Position numbers and translations under genes: made by a program. From positions 1-62,585 of the forward strand of contig CAZRHJ010000006.1 of assembly GCA_964600025.1 (NCBI GenBank): DNA of 62,585 nt. Reading direction: 5' to 3'. The notes below the pieces were generated by a model, which saw only the letters and a program-made list of their open reading frames with translations, ran no database searches and had not been told where the DNA came from. This stretch comes from JADFUS01 sp964600025 (lineage in GTDB: Bacteria > Bacteroidota > Bacteroidia > Bacteroidales > Rikenellaceae). Positions 25,444 through 34,664 of the stretch are shown one piece after another. The number at the start of each line of letters is the position of its first letter. Positions within the stretch are counted from its first letter, which is position 1.

Positions 25444-28263
25444 TTATTTTTGAAATATGGGTTTGAGGTAGTGTCCTGTGTAGCTTTCTGTGTTTTCAGC
25501 TATTTGTTCTGGTGTTCCAGTAGCAACTACTTCTCCTCCGTTTTTACCTCCTTCTTTGCCAATATCTATAATATAATCGGCACATTTGATTACGTCCAAA
25601 TTATGCTCAATTATAAGTACAGTGTTTCCTCTTTCAACCAGTTTATTAAGCGATTTAAGCAGTATATTTACGTCCTCAAAATGCAGTCCTGTTGTAGGTT
25701 CATCGAGCAAAAACAAAGTATTGCCCGTATCTCGTTTTGATAGTTCTCCTGCTAATTTAATTCTTTGGCTCTCTCCTCCCGAAATTGTAGTACAAGGTTG
25801 TCCCAAGGTTAGATATCCAAGTCCAACGTCCATCAATGCTTTAAGTTTGTTTTTTATTTTTGGAATACTATCAAAAAACTCTGCTGCCTCACGTATAGTC
25901 ATATTCAAAACGTCGTTTATATTCTTGCCTTTGTACTTAACTTCCAAAGTTTCACGATTGTATCTTTTGCCATTACATACTGGGCAGGTTACAAAAACAT
26001 CTGGAATAAAATTCATTTCTATGGTTTTTACTCCTGCACCTTTACATTCTTCGCAACGTCCACCCGATACATTAAACGAAAATCTACCACTTTTATATCC
26101 TCTAATTTTAGCATCACTCGTAAGTGCAAACAAATTACGCACGTCTGTAAACAGATTTGTGTATGTTGCAGGGTTGCTACGTGGCGTTCTGCCTATTGGT
26201 TGTTGGTTTACAACTACCAATTTGTCTATGTTCTCAATTCCTTTAATATCTTTGTAGGGCATAGACTGAATATATGTTCGGTATAGGTTTTTGGCAATTA
26301 TTGGGTGTAGGGTAGAGTTTATAAGTGTTGATTTGCCACTTCCACTCACTCCGCTAACCACAACCATACAACCAAGTGGAATACTTACATCTATGTTTTT
26401 TAGATTATTACCACTTGCACCAAAAATATCTATTGTTTTGCCGTTTCCCTCACGTCGTGAAGCGGGTATCTCTATTTGTTTGTCGTGTCGTAGATATTGG
26501 GCAGTTGTAGAATTGCTTTTTAGAATTTCATCGATTGTTCCAATAGCCACAACCTCTCCGCCTTTTTTTCCTGCCTCTGGGCCAATATCTACAATCCAAT
26601 CTGCCGAACGAATCATATCCTCATCGTGTTCCACAACTATCACACTGTTTCCAACATCACGAAGTTGGCATAGCGATTTAATTAGTTTGGTATTATCTCG
26701 TTGGTGAAGCCCAATGCTCGGTTCGTCTAAAATATACAGTACATTTACCAGTTTAGAGCCAATCTGTGTAGCAAGTCTAATTCTTTGGCTTTCGCCACCC
26801 GAAAGTGTTGCAGACGAACGACTAAGCGAAAGATAGCCCAAGCCAACGTCCAACAAAAATCCTAATCTCTCACGTATTTCTTTTAGAATTTCGTGTGCAA
26901 TTAGCTTTTGTTGTTTGTTCATTGTGTTTTCAACATTGCTAACCCACGTGTGTAGCTCCTCAATACTTAGTTGTGCCACTTCGCCAATATTCAGATTGTC
27001 AATTTTGAAATATAGTGCCTCTTTGCGTAAGCGAGTTCCATTGCAATGTTCACATTTCACGTGCTGAACATATTGCTCTTTCCACTTCTCTCCCTTGTTG
27101 CTTGTAGTGTCTTGTATTTCTTCTTCGATAATACCCGAAATACCTCCCCATTCCAAATAATGAGTTCCAGAGATTAAACCTAAATCCTTTCCATCAATTT
27201 TTAGAGCTTCGCTATCTCCGTCAATTACATAGTTAAGTAGTTCTTTATCAAGTTCGTTAATAGGAATATCTAACGAAAAATCATATTTTTTGGCTAAGGC
27301 TTCCAATATAATATAATTCAAATTCTTGCTTTTTTTCCCAAGAATTTCAATTGCTCCTTGATTTATAGACTTAGTGTTGTCTGGGATAAGTTTTTTTATA
27401 TCATATACTGTTGTTGTCCCCAATCCTTTGCAGTGAGGACAAGCTCCGTGAGGAGAATTAAACGAGAAACTATGTGGAGCAGGTAAATCATAAGAAATCC
27501 CAGAACTCGGACACATTAAGTTTTTTGAATAGTAACGACTGTTCTTTGTGTCGTAGTCGTATATCATAAGTGTGCCTTTACCTTGTGTAAAAGCATCATT
27601 GCACGATTTTTCTAATCTTTGAGTATCCTCCGTTACTTTTATTCTATCTATCACAAGTTCTATATTGTGATTTTTGTATCTATCAAGTTTCATAGCTGGT
27701 AGAATTTCTGTTATCTCACCATCTATGTTAGCATACAAATACCCTCTTTTGAGCAAAGACTCAAAAAGTTCTCTATAATGACCTTTTCTGCCTCGTACTA
27801 TCGGAGCAAGTATTGCAATTTTTTTGTCGGAATACTCATTTTGTATCATCTCAACTATTTTTTGAGATGTATATTTTACCATTTTCTCGCCAGTTACATA
27901 ACTATATGCTGTTGCAGTTCTTGCAAATAGCAGACGCAAATAGTCATTTATCTCGGTAACCGTTCCGACTGTCGAGCGTGGATTGTTGTTGGTAGTCTTT
28001 TGTTCTATGGCAACGACTGGGCTTAGTCCCGAGATTTTTTCTACATCAGGTCGCTCCATTGTGCCAACAAACTGGCGAGCGTAAGCAGAAAGTGTTTCCA
28101 TATATCTACGCTGACCCTCTGCATAAATAGTGTCGAATGCCAAAGAAGATTTGCCACTACCCGAAAGACCCGTTATAACGCACAGAGTATTGCGAGGTAT
28201 TGTCAAATCAATGTTTTTGAGGTTGTGTACCTTAGCCCCAATTATTTCAATATTCTTACTCAA
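25444..28263 (-). CDS. uvrA: Excinuclease ABC subunit A
   Basis: 939-residue DNA damage-recognition ATPase of nucleotide excision repair. It has two ABC modules: Walker A GLSGSGKSS near residue 33 and GVSGSGKST near residue 640, each with its own signature (LSGGESQRIRLA, ISGGESQRIKLA). The zinc-binding Cys sets are present (CPHCKGLG; CEHCNGTRL; CEECKGAG with CPVCNGKR). The length is normal. Its start is one base from the stop of the upstream permease gene, so it is the last gene of the seven-gene minus-strand run from 34450. Confidence 0.98.
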   Translation of the reverse strand: MSKNIEIIGAKVHNLKNIDLTIPRNTLCVITGLSGSGKSSLAFDTIYAEGQRRYMETLSAYARQFVGTMERPDVEKISGLSPVVAIEQKTTNNNPRSTVGTVTEINDYLRLLFARTATAYSYVTGEKMVKYTSQKIVEMIQNEYSDKKIAILAPIVRGRKGHYRELFESLLKRGYLYANIDGEITEILPAMKLDRYKNHNIELVIDRIKVTEDTQRLEKSCNDAFTQGKGTLMIYDYDTKNSRYYSKNLMCPSSGISYDLPAPHSFSFNSPHGACPHCKGLGTTTVYDIKKLIPDNTKSINQGAIEILGKKSKNLNYIILEALAKKYDFSLDIPINELDKELLNYVIDGDSEALKIDGKDLGLISGTHYLEWGGISGIIEEEIQDTTSNKGEKWKEQYVQHVKCEHCNGTRLRKEALYFKIDNLNIGEVAQLSIEELHTWVSNVENTMNKQQKLIAHEILKEIRERLGFLLDVGLGYLSLSRSSATLSGGESQRIRLATQIGSKLVNVLYILDEPSIGLHQRDNTKLIKSLCQLRDVGNSVIVVEHDEDMIRSADWIVDIGPEAGKKGGEVVAIGTIDEILKSNSTTAQYLRHDKQIEIPASRREGNGKTIDIFGASGNNLKNIDVSIPLGCMVVVSGVSGSGKSTLINSTLHPIIAKNLYRTYIQSMPYKDIKGIENIDKLVVVNQQPIGRTPRSNPATYTNLFTDVRNLFALTSDAKIRGYKSGRFSFNVSGGRCEECKGAGVKTIEMNFIPDVFVTCPVCNGKRYNRETLEVKYKGKNINDVLNMTIREAAEFFDSIPKIKNKLKALMDVGLGYLTLGQPCTTISGGESQRIKLAGELSKRDTGNTLFLLDEPTTGLHFEDVNILLKSLNKLVERGNTVLIIEHNLDVIKCADYIIDIGKEGGKNGGEVVATGTPEQIAENTESYTGHYLKPIFQK

Positions 28264-28264
28264 A

Positions 28265-29062
28265 TTATTCTCCTATTATCTTAAAAAATAGTTGTACTAT
28301 ATAATCTCTAAAAACTGGCTTACGAGCCAAGTCAATAGCCGAAACGATTATCATTACTATTAGCAGTTTGCGTATAAATCCAACTCCTAATTTAGTAGCA
28401 TATTTTGAACCCATATATGCTCCAACTATATTGCCCACTCCGTGTACCAAACCATAAGCAAAATTCACTTCGCCGTTGTAGATAAATATTGCCAGTGATG
28501 CAGGAGTTAGGATTAGTGCCATAAATCCTTTTAGTGCGTTGGCTCTAATCAAATCATAGCCATAACCTACTGCAAAAATTGCTATAAAGAAATATCCTAC
28601 ACCTACATAAACACAGCCACTATAAATCCCCGACAAAAACAGTAAAGTCCATAGTAGTGGTGAAGTTTTTTTGATGCTGTCTGCACCTGTGTTTAGTCCT
28701 GCCGTTGGTTTTAGTAGCATCATTGTCATCAAAAATACCAAACCCGAAAAGAACAACAAAGAGTATAACCCATCTGTAATTAGCATAGTGTATTGAGCCC
28801 CCACAATCGACCCCAAAATGATAGGAACAGATAGTTTGAGTGCAACTTTTAGGTCAATTAGGCTTTGGCGACGAAAAAGACAGGTAGAAACAAGGTTTTG
28901 CATAAGCACTGCAATTCTGTTTGTTCCTGCTGCTTGAATAATTGGCAATCCACAAGCCATAAATATCGCCATAGATATTACGGTTGCTCCACCTGCCAAT
29001 GTGTTGATAAATCCCACTGTAACTCCTGAAAGTAACAGAGTTACAATTAGTTCAATTTCCAT
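28265..29062 (-). CDS. TSUP (TauE/SafE, DUF81) family membrane permease
   Basis: 265-residue protein with about eight hydrophobic segments and the two-fold repeat typical of the family: GFINTLAGGATVISMAIF in the first half and GYFFIAIFAVGYGYDLIRANALKG in the second. Members export or import small organosulfur or sulfite anions. The substrate is not evident here. It is tightly packed between the nitrilase gene (4-base gap) and uvrA. Confidence 0.9.
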   Translation of the reverse strand: MEIELIVTLLLSGVTVGFINTLAGGATVISMAIFMACGLPIIQAAGTNRIAVLMQNLVSTCLFRRQSLIDLKVALKLSVPIILGSIVGAQYTMLITDGLYSLLFFSGLVFLMTMMLLKPTAGLNTGADSIKKTSPLLWTLLFLSGIYSGCVYVGVGYFFIAIFAVGYGYDLIRANALKGFMALILTPASLAIFIYNGEVNFAYGLVHGVGNIVGAYMGSKYATKLGVGFIRKLLIVMIIVSAIDLARKPVFRDYIVQLFFKIIGE

Positions 29063-29066
29063 TTAC

Positions 29067-29837
29067 TTAAATTTTTATATTAAAATTATCGGCATCTAAG
29101 TATGCAGGAAATTTCTCACGGAAAGCATTAAGTTTTTCTTTTTCAATTTCACAAATTACATAGTCTTCGGTGTCATCATCTATTTTTGCAATATCACGTC
29201 CTAAGAAGTCTATTAGTCGGCTTCCACCGTTGTATTTAACTGCTGGATCTTCTCCAACCCTGTTTACTCCAACCACAAAACATTGATTTTCTAATGCTCT
29301 GGCGTGGAGTAGTGTATCCCAAACTTTGATACGAGGAATAGGCCAAGATGCAACATAAATTGCCATATCGTAAGCATTGTTTACGTTGCGTGACCATACA
29401 GGAAATCTCAAATCATAGCAAACTTGTAGCAGGATATTAAATCCCATAAAGTTTATAATTTTTTGTTCCTTTCCTGCCGAAAAATAATTATCCTCACCGC
29501 TCATTCTAAACAAATGGCGTTTGTCGTAATGTTCTAATTGACCGTCTGCCCTTACAAACAACATTCTGTTGAAAGTCTTGCCTCCTTCCTCTATAACCAC
29601 GCTTCCGCAAATAGAAAGTAAATATTGTTTGGATTTTTCTATCAAAAAACTAACAGCTTTGCCAGACATTTTTTCAGAAACATTTGTGGGATTAGTTGTA
29701 AATCCAGTGCTAAACATCTCTGGCAGTACCAGTAAATCACATTTTCCACTTACTTCCGAAAGTATATTTTCTATCTTTTCTAAATTACTGTCAATATTTT
29801 CCCAAACTATGTTTTGTTGATAAAGTGCTATTCTCAT
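29067..29837 (-). CDS. Nitrilase-superfamily amidohydrolase (omega-amidase-like)
   Basis: 256-residue cytoplasmic C-N hydrolase. The Glu-Lys-Cys triad is visible in LPEMFSTGF, HYDKRHLFRM and LLQVCYDLRFPVWSRN. The pattern MFSTGFTTNP and CYDLRFP matches the YafV/Nit2 omega-amidase group, which hydrolyses alpha-ketoglutaramate or ketosuccinamate; that substrate call is inference. Its first bases overlap the nitroreductase stop codon by four (ATGA), so the two are translationally coupled. Confidence 0.92.
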   Translation of the reverse strand: MRIALYQQNIVWENIDSNLEKIENILSEVSGKCDLLVLPEMFSTGFTTNPTNVSEKMSGKAVSFLIEKSKQYLLSICGSVVIEEGGKTFNRMLFVRADGQLEHYDKRHLFRMSGEDNYFSAGKEQKIINFMGFNILLQVCYDLRFPVWSRNVNNAYDMAIYVASWPIPRIKVWDTLLHARALENQCFVVGVNRVGEDPAVKYNGGSRLIDFLGRDIAKIDDDTEDYVICEIEKEKLNAFREKFPAYLDADNFNIKI

Positions 29838-30403
29838 TTTTCTAATTCTACGTAAATTTCTTTTAGCGAGCGTTTAGGTACATAATGTACTTCCCCATCT
29901 CTGTAATATTTGTATTGGTTGTCCTTGACCGTAACAAGTCGTACATCTTCCTTAGGGTAGCCAACAGCAATCACGAGTGCAAGTTCTAAGTTTGCTGGTA
30001 CATCAATATAATTTTTGATTTTCTCACGGTTAGCAGATGCAATAATACACGCACCTAAACCTTGTTCGGCACACAACATAGAAATAGTCTGAGAAACTAT
30101 GCCTTGATCCCAAAGTGAACTTGGTGCAATGTTTGTGTCGTTGTAAATCAAAATATATCCCGTTGGTCTTTCGCCCTCTTTTGGTGCTGCATTTTCTAAA
30201 TATCCTGCCCACGACAAAGTGCTAAAAATATCATTGCAAAGCTCTTTGTTTGTTGTGCAAGAATATTTAAGAGGTTGAATATTTCGTGCAGATGCAGTGT
30301 TGCGAACTGTGTCTATTATATCAATCAAAAGACTTTTGTCAATTTCTTTTTCTTGGTAAAAACGTCGATATGAACGACTTTTCAAAATTATATCTTTTAA
30401 CAT
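29834..30403 (-). CDS. Nitroreductase-family flavoprotein
   Basis: 189-residue FMN-dependent NAD(P)H oxidoreductase. The N-terminal SRSYRRFYQEKEI holds the FMN-phosphate Arg pair, followed by ARNIQPLKYSC. The middle shows QGIVSQTISMLCAEQGLGACIIA and the C-terminal half GYPKED. The small size resembles the NfnB-like group. The physiological substrate cannot be read. The gene overlaps the nitrilase gene by 4 bases and follows the WG-repeat gene by 11. Confidence 0.92.
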   Translation of the reverse strand: MLKDIILKSRSYRRFYQEKEIDKSLLIDIIDTVRNTASARNIQPLKYSCTTNKELCNDIFSTLSWAGYLENAAPKEGERPTGYILIYNDTNIAPSSLWDQGIVSQTISMLCAEQGLGACIIASANREKIKNYIDVPANLELALVIAVGYPKEDVRLVTVKDNQYKYYRDGEVHYVPKRSLKEIYVELEK

Positions 30404-30414
30404 ACTAATTGTTT

Positions 30415-31770
30415 TTAAATTATTACTCCGTCAGAATCTAATGTGTAGCACGAACCTCCAAACTGTACTTTGGCAGTTCCATTTTGGAATATTTTAGCTT
30501 CCTCCCATTTGGCATCAATCACTCTTTCGCCTTTTGTGTTGATATATCCAAATAGTTTGGTTTTGCTGTCAATGTATCTTGCTCTCGAAAAATAAAAACT
30601 ATCCAACCACTCAAATTCAAAGTCGCAGATTTGTTTGCCATCTCTCGTTAGTAGTCCGTACTTGCCATTTTTACACGCTACAAAAATGTTATATTGAACA
30701 TTCCAATTCAAGTCCTCGTAATCAAAGCCTATAATAACTTCGTTGTAAGGATTAATTGCTCCGAATTTTGTGCCAATAGAAACCACCGATACCCCTTCTT
30801 CAAAGTCTGTAACAGTGTCGTACTGAGGTGCAATTACTTCTTTGCACGAGAAATCTATAAAACCTATTTTAGATTTTTCTGGATAGTAAATTGCAATACG
30901 GTTTTCTTGGCTCTCTCCAACAATGTTTTTGTAGTCTATATCCGATTTTTTGAAAATTTCTGGTGTTGCTTGTTCTATGCTCAAAGGAGAATAATCCTCT
31001 TCGGCAATTTTCAAGAAATCTTTATAACAAAACTCTCTGTTTATTGAGTCTAAAATGTTGTACATTCTTTCGCTCAAATTAGTTTTGTATGTTTCTTTGA
31101 AACGTGCAGTGTTGTACTTTGAGTATTTAGTAACCGAGAAAATTGGAGCTAATGACAAAAAATCTTGTGTGTTTGTTTTTCCAAAATTAGTATCTACATA
31201 GTGCAGAAGTGCGACCAAATAATTTTTGAATGCAATCTGCATATCTGGGAGAATTTCGGCAGCAGACATTATTTTGCCATTATCTTCCAAACTTATTTTT
31301 AGTTGAGAATCTTTTGAAACAACAGAACTTAGCGAGAAATTATCTACAACTAAATTGCTTTGGATAATGTTTGATACAAGTCTTAGAAGTTGTTTTGTAA
31401 ATTCTTCTTTGCTTGTATATCGTTGTTGATAATCATCATCTATAAGTGTTATATGGTAGGAATTTACTCCATAATCTGTGTAAATATTCAGCTCGTCAAA
31501 CAAGTTAGTCATTTGGATAAACATATTACTGTAAAAAGTATTGCATCTATCTACGCTTTTGAAAAACTCAAAAGTGTCGTCTTCTTGTGTTAGCGATATT
31601 TTTAGTTTATAGGGTTTGTTGTCAATCTTGATTTTGAAAATAGCAAAACGGCGGTTGCAATAGAAATTATCTTGGTTTGTTGTATCAAAACTAATACCTT
31701 TCAAGCTGTTAAAAGACATATCTCCCAAAGATATAGCCTCGATACATTCCATTAAACTAATGTTTTTCAT
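30415..31770 (-). CDS. WG-repeat protein with degenerate protein-kinase-like N-terminal domain
   Basis: 451-residue protein without a signal peptide. The C-terminal part (from about 290) has WG-type beta repeats: IGFIDFSCKEVIAPQYDTV, FGAINPYNEVII, KYGLLTRDGKQICDFEFEWL and FGYINTKGERVIDAKWEEA. The N-terminal part (about 1-200) looks like a worn protein-kinase fold: YKLKISL stands where a catalytic Lys strand would be, and NLVVDNFSLSSVV followed by LKISLEDNGKI stands where HGDLKPDN and DYDG motifs lie in WG-associated kinases. The catalytic Asp motifs are not preserved. It is 18 bases after a VWA gene. The pseudokinase reading is inference. Confidence 0.75.
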   Translation of the reverse strand: MKNISLMECIEAISLGDMSFNSLKGISFDTTNQDNFYCNRRFAIFKIKIDNKPYKLKISLTQEDDTFEFFKSVDRCNTFYSNMFIQMTNLFDELNIYTDYGVNSYHITLIDDDYQQRYTSKEEFTKQLLRLVSNIIQSNLVVDNFSLSSVVSKDSQLKISLEDNGKIMSAAEILPDMQIAFKNYLVALLHYVDTNFGKTNTQDFLSLAPIFSVTKYSKYNTARFKETYKTNLSERMYNILDSINREFCYKDFLKIAEEDYSPLSIEQATPEIFKKSDIDYKNIVGESQENRIAIYYPEKSKIGFIDFSCKEVIAPQYDTVTDFEEGVSVVSIGTKFGAINPYNEVIIGFDYEDLNWNVQYNIFVACKNGKYGLLTRDGKQICDFEFEWLDSFYFSRARYIDSKTKLFGYINTKGERVIDAKWEEAKIFQNGTAKVQFGGSCYTLDSDGVII

Positions 31771-31788
31771 AATACTATTTCTTTTGGG

Positions 31789-32667
31789 TTATTTGATAAA
31801 TGACTTGCTAAGCGAACCTATTTCCAAAATCTTGATAAGTGAACTTAGTGATGTGTTGTAACACATTGCTTTGGGCATATTCAACTTGTCGTAATGTGTG
31901 TTTGGGTATAAGTTTTGTAGTTGTTCTTGGAACGACTCAGGAAGAGTACTCGACATATCATACAATAATTTTGTGTTGCGAATATCTGGTAGTTCTTCTT
32001 TGTCTGTTGGGAACACTATTTCTTTCTCATCGTCTTGGTTTGTAAGGTGTATATTAAACAACAATATATTCCCATTTTCGGTCGAAAGACGCATAAGTTT
32101 TTGTGAGATTTGTTTCATCTCGCTCGGTGTTGCATCGTTTGCCTCTCCGTCAGTAATGTTTATAACTATTGGAGGAAAACAATTTTTACCTTTGTGGTCT
32201 AACACCCACCTTTGCAACAAATAATATGCTCTGTCAAGTGCCTTGTACATAGGTGTTGTACCGTAAGGTTCGGTGTTAATATATTGGTTTATTGTACGTT
32301 GAGAAATAAATTTCTCGCCATTTGGTTTTTTACGCAAATAATCGTAGACTTTTGTGTCTATCTCGCACGAAACAATCTCGTTTATTGTCGAAAATCCTTC
32401 ATTTTGAGTATGTTGTTCCAACAAATTATTTACCTCTCCATTTTGATAGCCCAAAACAGCAATATCAAAATAGTTATAGTATTGATTAAAATGTTTGCAT
32501 CTAAATATAATTTCTTGTAAAGATGAATTTACAATTTTATTAAGTGCATCATTCTTTGACATTGTTTCTCCGTCAAAATTTATAGTTTCAGACATTGAAC
32601 CCGAAATATCTAAAAGAAACATAAACGCTGATGGCGTATTTCTTGTAATAGTTGAATTATGTGTCAT
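31789..32667 (-). CDS. VWA-domain protein (TerY-like)
   Basis: 292-residue cytoplasmic protein made almost entirely of a von Willebrand A domain. The metal site is intact: DISGSMSE (DxSxS) near residue 19, the conserved Thr in GTTPMYKALD, and INITDGEAND for the DG motif. TerY-type VWA proteins work with kinases or phosphatases in stress-linked complexes. The longer frame starting at 32739 would overlap the ClC gene by 59 bases, so MTHNSTITRN at 32667, 13 bases after the ClC stop, is chosen. It precedes the WG/kinase-like gene, which makes the pair its likely functional unit. Confidence 0.88.
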   Translation of the reverse strand: MTHNSTITRNTPSAFMFLLDISGSMSETINFDGETMSKNDALNKIVNSSLQEIIFRCKHFNQYYNYFDIAVLGYQNGEVNNLLEQHTQNEGFSTINEIVSCEIDTKVYDYLRKKPNGEKFISQRTINQYINTEPYGTTPMYKALDRAYYLLQRWVLDHKGKNCFPPIVINITDGEANDATPSEMKQISQKLMRLSTENGNILLFNIHLTNQDDEKEIVFPTDKEELPDIRNTKLLYDMSSTLPESFQEQLQNLYPNTHYDKLNMPKAMCYNTSLSSLIKILEIGSLSKSFIK

Positions 32668-32680
32668 TGTTAAGTCGTTT

Positions 32681-34450
32681 TTATTTGTTAAGTTCTTTGC
32701 GATATTCAGAGAAGATAGTTGATTTAGAAACAAAACCAATATATCTGTCTGATGCGTCTGTTACAGGTAAGTTCCAAGCCTCAGATAAATCGAATTTGTC
32801 TAATATCATTGCAATATTATCCTCGTATTCGATAATTTGTGGTGGGTCTGTAATGTAGTCATCAACAGTCATTGTGTCGTAAAGTTCTGTAGAAAACATA
32901 TCTTTTCGTATATCGTCAAGCGTAAAATACCCTTTTAGTCTTTGTTCGGAATCTATTACTGGGAAAATATTACGAGTACTTTTTTTGACTTCGTTTACAA
33001 TCTCGCCCAAAGTCATTTCTTCGTTAATAGTACTAAAATCATTTTCTACTAATTGTCCAATATTTATGAAAATCATTGAACGGTCTGTGGCAAGAGATAG
33101 AGTGTCGCCAGAAAGTACTAACTCTCTTGTATATACAGAATATGGCGAGAAAAGATAACTAATTGCATAGGCTATTGCTGCTACCAACATAAGTGGAAGC
33201 ATCAAAAAATATCCTCCCGAAATCTCGGCAATAAGGAATATTGCTGTCATAGGAGAGTCCATAGTGCCAGACATAACCCCTGCCATACCTACCAAAGTGA
33301 AGGATATAACTGGCAAATCAAGTCCAAAGAAAATATTTAGAGATGTGGCTACAAGATATCCAGTGAAAGCCCCAATAAACAAAGATGGAGCAAACACCCC
33401 GCCAACTCCGCCAGAGGCATTTGTACACGCCATAGCTATGGATTTTGTTATGATAATCATAAACAAAAACGCAAGTAGAACATAGGAGTTGTCTTGAAGT
33501 TCGTAGAACAGTGAGTTGCTAAAAATATATGAAGTGTCTTGTGTAAGAAGTTTTTCGATAGAGTCGTAACCTTGGCCATAAAGTGGAGGGAACAAAAATA
33601 TCAAAACCCCAATACTCAAAGCTCCAATTATCCATTTTATATATTGCTTATCGATTTTTTTGAACAAATATTCGATTTTTGAAGATGAATATATTATCCA
33701 ATGGGCAGCAAGTCCACAAGCAATAGCCAAAATAATATAATAGGGGATATTTCCGATATTGATATGTGCGGATTTTATCCCTCCAAAAACTGGCTCAAAA
33801 CCGTGAAGAGCATATATGAAAGATGTTGATGTAACGGCAGCGATTAGTATAGGAATGATAGATTTGATAGTCATATCAATCATCAAAATCTCTAATACGA
33901 ATACTACGCCAGTGATTGGGGCTTTGAAAATAGCTGCAACAGCTGCTGCTGCACCACAACCCAACAAAATAGCCGTTGGTCGGTGTCCCAAACGCAATAT
34001 TCTTGCAAAGTTTGACCCAATGGCAGACCCTGTCATAACTATTGGAGCCTCTGGCCCTACCGAACCACCAAACCCAATAGTAACTGCACCAGAAATTGCC
34101 GAAGAGTACATATTGTGAGGCTTGATTTTGGCTTGTTTGTGCGAAATAGCTTTTATTACACGAGTAACTCCGTGTCCGATTGGTTCTTTGATAACGTTTT
34201 TGACAAAAAGTGTTACGATTATGATACCAATTATAGGGAGTGTAAAATACAGAATGTTAATTTGGCTTTGGTCTTGGTATTGAGCCAAGAAGTCTTTGAT
34301 ACCAACTACAATTCCCTCAAATAAATATACGATAATTCCAGCGGTAAGACCTATTATTATTGCCATAATAACCATTAGGTTTTTCTCTGGGATTTTTTTA
34401 GCTTTTATGATTGTATAGCGAAAAAGAACATTGAGTTTATTTAATTTCAT
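32681..34450 (-). CDS. ClC-family chloride channel with CBS domains
   Basis: 589-residue membrane protein. The ClC core (about 1-440) has the gating Glu in GSVGPEAPIVM near residue 135, GVGGVFAPSLF for the GxFxP motif, and FKAPITGVVFVLEILM. In E. coli ClC-ec1 the last segment carries Glu202-Glu203; here it aligns as Glu-Ile, so the internal proton Glu (203) seems absent, which would suit a channel more than a Cl-/H+ exchanger. Two CBS domains follow (about 465-585). It is the first gene of the minus-strand run to uvrA, with a -7 box at 34493-34500. Confidence 0.93.
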   Translation of the reverse strand: MKLNKLNVLFRYTIIKAKKIPEKNLMVIMAIIIGLTAGIIVYLFEGIVVGIKDFLAQYQDQSQINILYFTLPIIGIIIVTLFVKNVIKEPIGHGVTRVIKAISHKQAKIKPHNMYSSAISGAVTIGFGGSVGPEAPIVMTGSAIGSNFARILRLGHRPTAILLGCGAAAAVAAIFKAPITGVVFVLEILMIDMTIKSIIPILIAAVTSTSFIYALHGFEPVFGGIKSAHINIGNIPYYIILAIACGLAAHWIIYSSSKIEYLFKKIDKQYIKWIIGALSIGVLIFLFPPLYGQGYDSIEKLLTQDTSYIFSNSLFYELQDNSYVLLAFLFMIIITKSIAMACTNASGGVGGVFAPSLFIGAFTGYLVATSLNIFFGLDLPVISFTLVGMAGVMSGTMDSPMTAIFLIAEISGGYFLMLPLMLVAAIAYAISYLFSPYSVYTRELVLSGDTLSLATDRSMIFINIGQLVENDFSTINEEMTLGEIVNEVKKSTRNIFPVIDSEQRLKGYFTLDDIRKDMFSTELYDTMTVDDYITDPPQIIEYEDNIAMILDKFDLSEAWNLPVTDASDRYIGFVSKSTIFSEYRKELNK

Positions 34451-34492
34451 TTGTTATTATATTTCTATGTTATAATTAAAATCTTAGGTTTG

Positions 34493-34500
34493 CAAAAATA
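34493..34500 (-). promoter_or_regulatory. -7 box of the ClC-uvrA gene run (TATTTTTG)
   Basis: The minus strand reads TATTTTTG 42 bases before the ClC ATG. No good TTTG at -33. Confidence 0.45.
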
Positions 34501-34635
34501 ATAAAAAATTGTGAATGAACTATGAATTTTTTATAATAAAATTAGTGTAAATCTAAATGAAGATACAATTATTTGGATTAGTAAAATATTTATTAAAAAA
34601 AGTATGATTATGTTGTTTTTTATATTTATAATTTG

Positions 34636-34643
34636 TACATTTG
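34636..34643 (+). promoter_or_regulatory. -7 box of lipA (TACATTTG)
   Basis: TACATTTG lies 21 bases before the lipA ATG. GTTG (34612-34615), 20 bases upstream, is a three-of-four -33 match. Confidence 0.5.
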
Positions 34644-34664
34644 TCTGATATTTGTTTTTGAGAT

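Noticed and set aside
32668..32739. Longer start for the VWA protein overlapping the ClC gene
   Set aside because: The overlap of 59 bases is unlikely and the VWA domain begins right after MTHNSTITRNTP.
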